A stretch of 64,000 nucleotides of DNA. Origin: Sophora flavescens (lineage: Eukaryota > Streptophyta > Magnoliopsida > Fabales > Fabaceae). A model generated the notes under the pieces. That model searched no databases. It saw only the letters and a program-made list of their open reading frames with translations, and had not been told where the DNA came from. Both the position numbers and the translations under genes were made by a program. How positions within the stretch are numbered: position 1 is the first letter of the stretch; every line of letters begins with the position of its first letter. Shown in pieces: positions 41,268-50,300 of the stretch. The stretch covers positions 75,513,836 to 75,577,835 of the forward strand of contig CM061063.1 in assembly GCA_030762895.1 (NCBI GenBank), in the 5' to 3' direction.

Positions 41268-41840
41268 TATCGTTCTAATAATTATTCTCCCTATATTTAT
41301 TGCTATATGTGTGTGTGAGATAATGATGTTCTAAGTTTGATTCTTTATCAATAATGTCATTCAAACATATTTTTCCACACAATTTTACACTTTTTTTTTC
41401 TTTTGAAAATATTAAAGTGCTTGCACTTCTTTTTTTTTTTTTTTTGGTTTTTCAGGGTATCCTCCGCGTGCAAGTGGAGACTAATCCCTCGAGGTATTGG
41501 AGGATATTTAAGGGCTGACCTCTCCCAACCAGGTTTTTCTCCATACGCAAGAGACAGTGATCGAACCCCTGACCACTTGCTTAAGAGGCCAAAGCAGGTT
41601 ACCACTTGGACCAACCACATGTTGGTGCTTGCACTTCTAATTATTAAATAAAAGTAATAAAATTCACGAGAAAAGTATAATATAATAAAGAGAATGTTAA
41701 CGCGTGTCATAAGCACATTGATTAAACCAAATTGAATATTTTAAAATAAATGAGGGACCAAAAAAGTAATTTAGCCATAATTTAATAAAAAAATATTCGT
41801 TGAGAGTTGATATATTTAATATTTAAAAAAATATTATATT
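41268..41840. repeat. Duplicated segment, copy 1 (contains a SINE)
   Basis: Apart from a 208-bp insertion (SINE plus one target copy), this segment matches 60850-61142 at about 85-90 per cent. Shared landmarks are GTTCTAAGTTTGATTCTTTATCAATAATGTCATT, the T-run, GTGCTTGCACTTCT and TTGATATATTTAATA. A part around 41735-41790 (GAGGGACCAAAAAAGTAATTTAGCC) is present only here and looks like one arm of a Mutator-like MITE. Confidence 0.78.
41431..41624 (-). mobile_element. tRNA-derived SINE (3), with an empty paralogous site
   Basis: Minus-strand SINE. Its poly-A tail is the T-run at 41431-41445. On its own strand the A box is TTGGTCCAAGTGGTAAC and the B box GGGGTTCGATCACTG. The 3' body GAGGGATTAGTCTCC...GGATACCC matches SINE 2. 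A 14-bp duplication GTGCTTGCACTTCT (41417-41430 and 41625-41638) flanks it. The paralogous segment near 61003-61016 has a single, uninterrupted GTGCTTGCACTTCT. Confidence 0.9.
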
Positions 41841-42304
41841 TAATTTTTTGGTCATGCTAACAATTGTCCTAAGACACTCTTGAAAGAAAAATCAAGAAAA
41901 GTAAGTTTTTTATTGAAAAACTAAATACTTCATCTTTTTGAATATCAAATACATTAATTCTCATGAAAACTTTCTATTCTGGATTTCTTAACGAGTGCCC
42001 TATTGATTAGCATTATCATTAATTTTTTAAATAAAACTTGTTATCTTGGGAACACGGATTAACATGACCCATATATATAATAATGTTCCACGGATAATAC
42101 TGCATAACATTATTTCAGCTTTGATATTCTACACAAGAAAATAATAAATTAATCACATTAACAATTGACCCGGTTTGACATGAAAAATCTTTTATGAACA
42201 TTAAAAAAGGGTGCTATAATGGTAGTAGTATGCTAACTATAAGTAATGGCTGCTTGTGTGCGAAATTGTCATGTCAATCACTAGTAGCTAACTAGCATAG
42301 TCCA
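41841..42304. other. Upstream flank of sulfotransferase copy 2
   Basis: AT-rich, without recognisable genes or repeats. It would hold the promoter of the downstream SOT copy; no TATA box was assigned with confidence. Confidence 0.4.
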
Positions 42305-43365
42305 ATGGCTCAAACGGCTCTCACCCATTTCACAGAAAACCAATCAAGGGGTGTGGAGAAAGCACCTGAAGAAGAAGAAGATCAACTAAGCCAAGAATGT
42401 AAGGAGCTGATTCTATCTCTTCCCAAAGAGAAAGGTTGGAGAACACGGTACCAATATCTATTTCAAGGCTTTTGGTGCCAACCAGCTCAAATCCAAGCAA
42501 TCATCACTTTCCGAAAGCACTTCCAAGCTAAAGAAAGTGATGTCATAGTGGCCAGCATACCAAAATCAGGCACCACATGGTTGAAAGCTCTTACTTTTGC
42601 TATCATCAATCGGCAACAATATTTCACATCAACCACACATCCTTTGCTTACTTCAAATCCACATGAACTTGTGCCTTTCATTGAATACACCCTTTATACC
42701 CATGACCAAGTTCCTGAGCTCTCCAACATTCCTGAGCCAAGACTTTTTGGTACACACATTCCTTTTCATTCATTGGCCAACTCAATCAAAGAGTCCATCA
42801 TGGTACCATGGACCCTTTTGACACCTTTGTGTCTACATGGATTTTCATCAACAAAATCAAGCCTAAGCATTTGCCTACATTAACACTAGAAGAAGCTTTT
42901 GAAATGTATTGCATGGGGAAAATTGGGTTTGGTCCATCATGGTACCACATGCTTGGTTATTGGAATGAGAGCATAGCAAGACCACACAAGGTTCTGTTCT
43001 TGAAGTATGAGGAGCTTAAAAAAGATGTCAATAATTTTCACGTGAAGAGAGTGGCAGAGTTCTTGGGTTGTCCATTCACATTGGAGGAGGAAAGTAATGG
43101 AGTGATTGAAAACATAGTCAGGTTGTGTAGCTTCGAGAAGATGAAGGAATTGGAGGTAAACAAGTGTGGAACAATAATTGCAACCAACTTTGAGAAAAAG
43201 CACTTGTTTCGGAAGGCTGAAATAGGGGATTCAGTGAATTATTTGTCCCCTTCAATGGTAAAAAAGTTATCTCAAATCATAGAAGAAAAGTTAAGTGGAT
43301 CTGGCTTATCGTTTAGAGAGTGTACTGCTAGATTGTCAGAATCATCAGATGCAATAGCTATGTAG
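42305..43365 (+). pseudogene. Sulfotransferase copy 2, frameshifted by a small replacement
   Basis: This is a plant PAPS-dependent sulfotransferase, intronless like its class. The start MAQTALTHFTENQ is at 42305. It shows GWRTRYQYLFQGFWCQ, the 5'-phosphosulfate loop PKSGTTWLK (near residue 86) and FGTHIPFHSL with a candidate catalytic His. At about 42797-42811 the code for the 3'-phosphate region (YICRN before PFDTFVSTW) is missing: 28 nt in copy 1 correspond to 15 unrelated nt here. This removes the key Arg and shifts frame by 13 nt. The second frame continues PFDTFVSTW to the end at 43365. Region IV reads FRKAEIGDSVNYL, where copy 1 has RKGEIGDW. It is probably inactive; assembly error is the alternative. 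Confidence 0.87.
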
Positions 43366-43631
43366 TTGAAATGTGTAACACGAGAACCATGCATATGTAT
43401 TTGAAATGTGTGTTGTCTTTCCCTTTTAAGAATAAAGAGATGTCGAATCTGTGTATCTGTCATGTGACCACGAATGCTGAAGGTTCCAAAGTCATTAAAA
43501 GACGGAGTGGGACATTTGGCCGAATAAGAAGAGTTAGCCAGCTTCAATTTGCTGCCATTCGATGCTAGGGAGCAATCTACAAAATTTCCTTATATGCAAA
43601 TAAAATTAAAAACAAGTCCTTATTTGCAAAT

Positions 43632-43912
43632 TGTTACAACTGATCAACAAGCTAGCTAACACTTATAGTTATTTAACTAATTTCTGTTACTTTCAGTTTT
43701 GTTAATTGTAGTTATCTAACTGATTTCTAGCTCACCAAGTAGCTAAGTAGATTTGTATATATTTGGAACTTCTGTACAGTTCAGAAATCAATCAGAAAAG
43801 AGAAATCATTTTTCTCGCATACACTTTCTCTTCCTCTCCTTACTCTCTCTTTCTTGCACAATACGTTTCTGGTTCAGTTTTCTCCATATTGCCATAACCA
43901 TGTCTTTCTACA
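43632..43912 (+). repeat. 5' LTR of copia D
   Basis: From TGTTACAACTGATC to GTCTTTCTACA. A TATA-like GTATATATT lies near 43755. The last part closely resembles the LTR end of element C (CATGTCTTTCTACA). Confidence 0.88.
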
Positions 43913-43941
43913 TGGTATCAGAGCTCCTCTAGGAGGAGCTC
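43913..43941 (+). other. PBS and overlapping hairpin of copia D
   Basis: The PBS TGGTATCAGAGC (43913-43924) is followed without gap by an inverted repeat. Arms GAGCTCCTC and GAGGAGCTC surround the loop TAG (43921-43941), so the PBS 3' end lies in the stem. The same arrangement is in element C. Confidence 0.85.
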
Positions 43942-44096
43942 TGCTGTGCCTTGATCTCTGATTCATTTCTTCTTCTCTTCTTCTCTTGATTCACAATCTT
44001 CTCACCCTGAGAAATTGTGATCGTATAATTTGTTCATCATTCAGTTCAATTGAGCTGAATTCTTGCTAAATACTGAAGATTCCTTGATTTAGGGTA

Positions 44097-44131
44097 ATGG
44101 CTTTGAATCCGATCATGGATCCTTCTGGTAC
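44097..44131 (+). pseudogene. Copia D gag, first 12 codons before element C
   Basis: MALNPIMDPSG starts at 44097 and is cut by the C insertion. The gag resumes at 49437. Confidence 0.75.
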
Positions 44132-44461
44132 TGTTAATGATACAAAATGGAAAAGGAACTCACAGATAGGAAAAGGAACTCACAGATAGCTATGCTCATT
44201 TTTGTTATTTAACAGATTAGTTAATCATTATAGAATAAGTTAGTTAGTTAGTTAACTTTTTCTGTTTTTTCTGTTAGTTAGTTGGTCTATGCAGTTTTGT
44301 ATATATTGATCTTTTCAGCACAGTTGTAAATAATCAATGAGAAAAGAGAAACTAACTTTCTCGCATACACCTCTTCTTCTTCAACTCATTCTCTCTTTCT
44401 TGATTAACACGTTTTTCTGTTCTCAGTTTTCTCAAAGCTGCCATGGCCATGTCTTTCTACA
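44132..44461 (+). repeat. 5' LTR of copia C with 20-bp duplication
   Basis: GAAAAGGAACTCACAGATAG is present twice in tandem near its start (about 44150-44189). The 3' LTR has it once. The rest is nearly identical to the 3' LTR. Confidence 0.93.
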
Positions 44462-44490
44462 TGGTATCAGAGCTCCTCTAGGAGGAGCTC
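44462..44490 (+). other. PBS and overlapping hairpin of copia C
   Basis: The PBS TGGTATCAGAGC (44462-44473) runs into the same 9-bp inverted repeat (GAGCTCCTC, loop TAG, GAGGAGCTC; 44470-44490) seen in element D. Confidence 0.85.
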
Positions 44491-44698
44491 TGCTGCGCCC
44501 TGATCATTCTTAGCTCACAGAGTGCTGAGCAGATTTTTCTTTCATTGTTTTCTTTCATTGGTTTCTTCATCCCTCTTTTGTGCTCACTGTTTTGAGCAAG
44601 ATTCTTTGATCTCAATCACGGTTCGAAATCTCTGACTGATTGATCAGTTCTTTGATCTTGATCTCTTTGAAGATTCCTCGATTTGGTGATTTCTTGCA

Positions 44699-45600
44699 AT
44701 GGCAAACACAATCATGGATCCTTCAAACCCCTATTTTTTACATCAGAATGAGAACACAGGCGTTTCTCTTGTTTCTACAAAGCTTCATGAAAATGGAAGC
44801 AACTATTCCACATGGTCTCGATCTATGACCATTGCACTCAAATCAAAGAACAAATTGGTTTTTGTTGATGGAACAATAGTGAAACCAGATGCAGATAGTT
44901 TGATGTTCAAACCTTGGGACAGATGCAACACTATGGTCCTTTCTTGGTTGCATAGCTCGATTGATGATTCGATCTTGGACACCATTCTGTGGATGGACAC
45001 AGGCCTTGAGGTCTGGAACACTCTCAAGAAAAGGTACTGTCAAGGTGATATATTTCGTATTTCTGATTTGCAAGAAGAAATTTTCATGTGTAGACAAGGA
45101 GATAGGTCCATTACTTCTTACTTTACCAATCTGAAAGGTCTATGGCAAGAATTACACAATTATAGACCCATTCCATCATGCCTCTGTGTAGTGAAATGCA
45201 CTTGCACCCTTATCCCTACACTTCAGTCATATAGGGACACAGATCATGTTATTAGATTCCTAAAAAGGACTCAATGAGCAATATCTTTGTAATAAGATCA
45301 CGAGATAATGCTCATGAAGCCACTTCCCGATCTGCTGATGAGGTTTTTTCCATGTTGATTCAACAAGAAAGACAGATGAATGGCAGCAATCATGATGAGG
45401 TTAAGGTTCTTGCCATCACTAACTTCCCGATCATGGTCAAATGGGAAGAGGCAAGAGGGAGAAGAGGAGGTAAATTGTACTCTAATGGAAGAGGAAATGG
45501 AGGAAAGAACACCAAAATATGCACCCTATTGTCACAAGTCCGGACACACGGTGGATACATGCTACAAAAAGCATGGCTATCCACCTAACTATTTCAAGAA
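44699..45600 (+). pseudogene. Copia C gag
   Basis: MANTIMDPSNPYFLHQNENT starts the gag; WSRSMTIALKSKNKLVFVDG is the family core. The first frame ends at 45277 by a frameshift just before the LNEQY motif. The CCHC knuckle (GHTVDTCYKKHGYPP near 45540) is split by an apparent extra C that shifts the frame between its cysteines. Gag would form the particle in which the RNA is copied; here it is broken twice. Confidence 0.85.
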
Positions 45601-45747
45601 TAATGGTCTTGCGGTATTGTTAATAACTATCTTGTCGAAGAAGACATAGCTTCGATGATGATGATGGTAGAAGCATGGCTTCTCATTCTTCTCATAGGGA
45701 AAAGAATGATGGCTCAAGTCCGACCTTGACTCGACCAACATAAAGCA

Positions 45748-48700
45748 TTGATGACAATATTGCTTCAAAATTCTGGATCACAACTTCATGCTACCAATCA
45801 GATAACTTCTCATCTTAACCATACTTCCATTCACAAACCTTCAGGTAAAATCTGTGCCTTATCAAATTTTTCAAAACCAAAATGTTGGATCTTGGATACA
45901 GGAGCAACAGATCATGTGTGCTACTGTTTATCTGAATTCCAAACCTTTAAAAGAATAAGACCAATTCGGTCGACTTACCCGATGGAAGCGGGTGTAGGCG
46001 ATATATCGGGAACTCGTCATGTTTTCTAATGACTTGTACATTTTCGATGTGTTGTATATTCCAAAATTTAGTTTCAACCTTGTTTCTGTTTCAAAATTGA
46101 CAACTTCTTTACCCTGCACACTTACCTTTTCTCATGACACTTGTCAGATAAGGGACATCAATACTTTGAGGATGATTGGTGCAGCTAAACTCAAGCATGG
46201 ACTCTATGCAATGCCATCTCCTTCAAATATGTTGTTGCATCCTTCTGCTGCTCATCAAGTTGTTCATAGTGTCAACCTATCCACAACCAATCTTTGGCAT
46301 AAACGACTTGGACACCCTTCTCAAGAGAAACTGATCATCATGAAGAAATCACATTCCTTCATAGATACTGTAAACACAGACAGACATTGTGAAGTTTGTC
46401 ATTATGCAAAACAGAAAATTTTACCATTTTGTAATAGCCACAGTCAATCTTCCATACCTTTTGAAATAATACATGTAGATATTGGGGGTCCAATATCTGT
46501 TCCATCCATGCTTGGACACAGATATTTCTTAACCATTGTAGATGACTTTAGTAGACACACTTGGTTATTTCTAATGAAAACAAAATCTGAAACTTCTTCT
46601 CTCATTCAATCTTTCAACTCTATGATTGAAACTCAGTTTGATTCTAAGCTCAAATGCATCAGGTCTGACAATGGAAAGGAATTCCTTCTCCATGATTTTT
46701 ACAAATCCAAAGGCATCTTGCATCAAACAACTTGTGTAGAGACTCCACAACAGAATGGGGTTGTGGAGAGGAAACACCAACATATTTTAGTTATTGCTAG
46801 AGCTCTCATGTTTGAAGCTTCTTTGCCTAAATGTTTCTGGAACTTTGCAGTGACACATGCAGTGTTTTTGATAAATAGACAACCATCATCATCCATTAAA
46901 AACCATTCTCCCTATTTCAAACTTCATAATCAACTTCCTGATGTTGATGATCTAAGGATCTTCGGTTGCCTATGTTATGCAAGCACATTGGTGTCACAGA
47001 GAAAGAAGTTAGACCCTAGAGCTCGAAAGTGCATATTTTTAGGCTTCAAAACTGGGACAAAAGGGTATGTACTCTTTGATCTTAAAAATAGAGAAACTTT
47101 TATCTCAAGGAATGTGATTTTTCATGAAAATATATTCCCATATGCAAACTTGAATGTGGACATTGCATCCACTGATCCTGTTTTTCCATTGTACCAAAAT
47201 ACTACTCTATTTGATCCCCCACAAAATCATCCAAATATAACTCCAATTACTACTTCTGCAGCACCAACACCTAGTATTGTTCCTGATAGTATTGTCCCTG
47301 TCATTCAAAATGATTCACAGAACCTTGAGCCAACACAACAGGTACAAGACAGCCTTAACAATCCCATTACAAATCCTGTGTCAGCACCAAACCTTGTTCC
47401 CATAAGACAGTCAAGCAGAACCAGAAGGATGCCAACATATTTGCAGGAGTACCATTGTGCATTGGCCAATTCCACAGCTGTACAATCAGAATCAAAGGTT
47501 AGTTATCCTATCTCGAACTACCTTTCATACCATAAGCTATCACAATCTCACAAACACAATGCCTTAGCCATAACCACTGCCATAGAACCTAACACATATG
47601 CAGAGGCTGTGATCCATGAATGTTGGCAAAAGGCCATCAATGATGAACTGTTGGCACTAGAAAAGAATCAGACCTGGGTCCTCACTCCCCTTCCCGAAGG
47701 GAAGCACACGATTGGGTGCAAATGGGTGTTCAAGGTGAAACATAAAGCTGATGGATCAATAGAAAGACACAAATCAAGGCTTGTAGCAAAGGGATACAGC
47801 CAGACTAAGGGGATAGATTACTTAGAAACATTCAGTCCAGTGGCTAAAATGACTACCATCCGGGTTCTGATGAGTTTGGCTGCAGCATACAATTGGCATA
47901 TGCATCAGTTGGATGTTAACACTGCATTCTTACATGGAGACCTGCATGAGGAGGTCTATATGAAACCTCCACCAGGGCTGCACACACCAAGTCATGACTT
48001 TGTCTGCAAGTTGCAAAAGTCTTTATATGGTCTTAAGCAAGCTAGTCGACAGTGGAATGCTAAACTCACTGAGGTCCTACTAGCTTCGGGCTACCAGCAG
48101 TCAAGATCAGATTACTCCTTATTCACAAAGTCTTATCAAAATCAGTTCACAGCCATATTGGTATATGTAGACGACTTGGTTTCGACCGCACTGACATCAC
48201 AGAGATCAACAAGATAAAGCAGCTGCTAGATGCTAGATTTAGCATCAAAGATCTTGGGCCACTAAAATATTTCTTGGGATTGGAGATAGCAAGATCCAAG
48301 AAGGGCATCAATTTGTGCCAAAGAAAGTATGCTTTGGACTTGTTGCAAGACACTGGGATGTTGGGAGCAAAACCATCTTCCACACCTATGGACAACAAGG
48401 CAAAGTTGCATAAAAACTCTGGTAAACCTCTCACAGATCCAACTCCTTATAGGAGACTCATTGGCAGGCTCCTGTACTTAACTCATACAAGACCTAACAT
48501 CTCTTTCGCAGTAAGCAATCTCAGCCAGTTCTTGGAGGCTCCAACAGACACACACCATCAGGCTGCTCTTAGAGTGATCAAGTACATAAAAGGGTCTCCG
48601 GGACAGGGCCTTTTCTTTCCAGCAGACTCTGATCTGCAACTCAAAGGTTTTAGTGACTCAGATTGGGGGAGCTGTCCAGACACACGCAGGTCTGTCTCTG

Positions 48701-49126
48701 GTTTTTGTTTCTTCATGGGAACCTCTCTTATCTCATGGAAGAGCAAGAAGCAAAGCACTGTATCAAGGTCATCCTCAGAAGCAGAATATCGAGCTTTAGC
48801 CCAAGCATCATGTGAAGCTCAATGGCTCATAAATTTGTTGTAGGATTTTGGCATCTCACAAACCAGTACAGCCATCATCTATTATGACAACAGATCTGCA
48901 CTCCACATCGCAGCAAACCCAGTGTTTCATGAAAGAACGAAACACATAGAGATAGATTGCCACCTAGTAAGGGACAAAGTTCAAAGTGGAGTGCTGCATT
49001 TGCTTCCTATATCTACTCATTCTCAAATAGCAGACATCTTGACCAAGCCCTTGGCTCGAGGGCCTTTCCAACAGCTACATTCCAAGCTAGGAATGATCAA
49101 CATATACATTCCAGCTTGCGAGGGGG
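45748..49126 (+). pseudogene. Copia C pol (protease, integrase, RT, RNase H)
   Basis: The protease motif WILDTGATDHVC is intact near 45890. A frameshift near 45970-46018 precedes the long frame 46019-48217. That frame carries the integrase zinc finger (WHKRLGHPS, CEVCHYAKQ) and D,D,E core (HVDIGGP, RSDNGKEF, GVVERKH). RT follows (LTPLPEGKHTIGCKWVF, YVDD at 48164-48175). Directly after YVDDLV the frame is lost. RT thumb and RNase H continue at 48274-48843 (GFSDSDWGSCPD, SSEAEYRALA). A TAG at 48842-48844 follows, then the tail with [14 protein letters not shown] and [13 protein letters not shown] to 49126. The purine tract GCGAGGGGG adjoins the 3' LTR. Confidence 0.9.
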
Positions 49127-49436
49127 TGTTAATGATACAAAATGGAAAAGGAACTCACAGATAGCTATGCTCATTTTTGTTATTTAACAGATTAGTTAAC
49201 CATTATAGAATAAGTTAGTTAGTCAGTTAACTTTTTCTGTTTTTTCTGTTAGTTAGTTGGTCTATGCAGTTTTGTATATATTGATCTTTTCAGCACAGTT
49301 GTAAATAATCAATGAGAAAAGAGAAACTAACTTTCTCGCATACACCTCTTCTTCTTCAACTCATTCTCTCTTTCTTGATTAACACGTTTTTCTGTTCTCA
49401 GTTTTCTCAAAGCTGCCATGGCCATGTCTTTCTACA
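49127..49436 (+). repeat. 3' LTR of copia C
   Basis: 310 bp, TGTTAATGATAC to GTCTTTCTACA. Two substitutions distinguish it from the 5' LTR outside the 20-bp duplication. Confidence 0.93.
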
Positions 49437-50300
49437 GGTCCCTATTATCTGCAAAATGAGAACCCAGGGTGTTCTCTGATCCCTTAACTTTTAGATGGAA
49501 AGAATTATCATGTATGGTCAAGATCGATGACCATGGCTCTCAAGACGAAGGGCAAACTCGAATTCATTGATGGTACTTTGATGAAACCTGAACCAAATGA
49601 TCCTGTGTTCGAAGCTTGGGGCAAATGCAATACTATGGTGCTATCTTGGCTTCACAGATGTATGGAACTAGATGTTAAACAGACTATTCTGTGGATGGAC
49701 ACTACATTTGAGGTGTGGAAAGATCTTCGAATCAGGTATTATCAAGAAGATGTCTTTAGAATTTCTATTCTGCAAGAAGAAATATTCTTGCTTAAGCAAG
49801 GAGATAGGTCAATTACTGAGTATTACACAGTCCTTAAGGGTCTGTTTGAAGAGTTGAACAATTTCAGGCCTATTCCAAACTGCACTTGTGCCATGCCTTG
49901 CATTTGTCTTCTTGCACCCACTGTCTGCAATCTTGCAACCACTGTTAGATCATATAGAGATAATGATCAAGTAATTCGATTCCTTAGAGGGTTAAATGAA
50001 CAATATGCAGTAGTGAGGTCCAATATTATGATGATGAAGCCTCTACCAGATGTGAGCACTGCTTTCTCATTATTGATTCAGCAGGAAAGACAGATGCTCA
50101 CTGTTTCTGAAGAATCATGACAGATCACAACAATGGAGGAAGGGGCAGACCAGGAGGTAGAGGAGGCAGGAACTTCACTGGTGGAAGAGGAGGTGCAGGC
50201 AGAGGCACTAATGTGCACATTTTGTCACAAAAGTGGTCATACCATAGATACTTGTTACAAGAAACACGGGTATCCCCCAAACTACTTCAAAGAATACAGT
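49437..50300 (+). pseudogene. Copia D gag, remainder
   Basis: It resumes after element C with PYYLQNENPGCSLIP and a TAA at 49485-49487, then RSMTMALKTKGKLEFIDG to 50120. A frameshift leads to a glycine/arginine-rich stretch (GGRGRPGGRGG). An intact knuckle CTFCHKSGHTIDTC then follows at about 50213-50254, in yet another frame. The TMALKTKGKLEFIDG core is about 65 per cent like that of element C. Confidence 0.85.

Larger units (their letters stand above)
44132..49436 (+). mobile_element. Ty1/copia retrotransposon C, nested in copia D
   Basis: A 5.3-kb plus-strand copia in the gag start of D, flanked by GGTAC (44127-44131) and GGTCC (49437-49441), a 5-bp duplication with one mismatch. The LTRs (44132-44461, 330 bp; 49127-49436, 310 bp) differ by one 20-bp tandem duplication and only two substitutions, so it is the youngest datable insertion in the window. 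Even so, gag and pol have several frameshifts and a stop. It belongs to the same lineage as D. Confidence 0.93.

Noticed and set aside
41431..41624. tRNA gene candidate (good A and B boxes)
   Set aside because: No cloverleaf or acceptor stem; poly-A tail, target duplication and an empty paralogous site show it is a SINE.
42790..42815. An intron at the frame break of sulfotransferase copy 2
   Set aside because: The difference is 15 nt replacing 28 nt; no splice-site pair could restore the lost codons, and this gene class is normally intronless.
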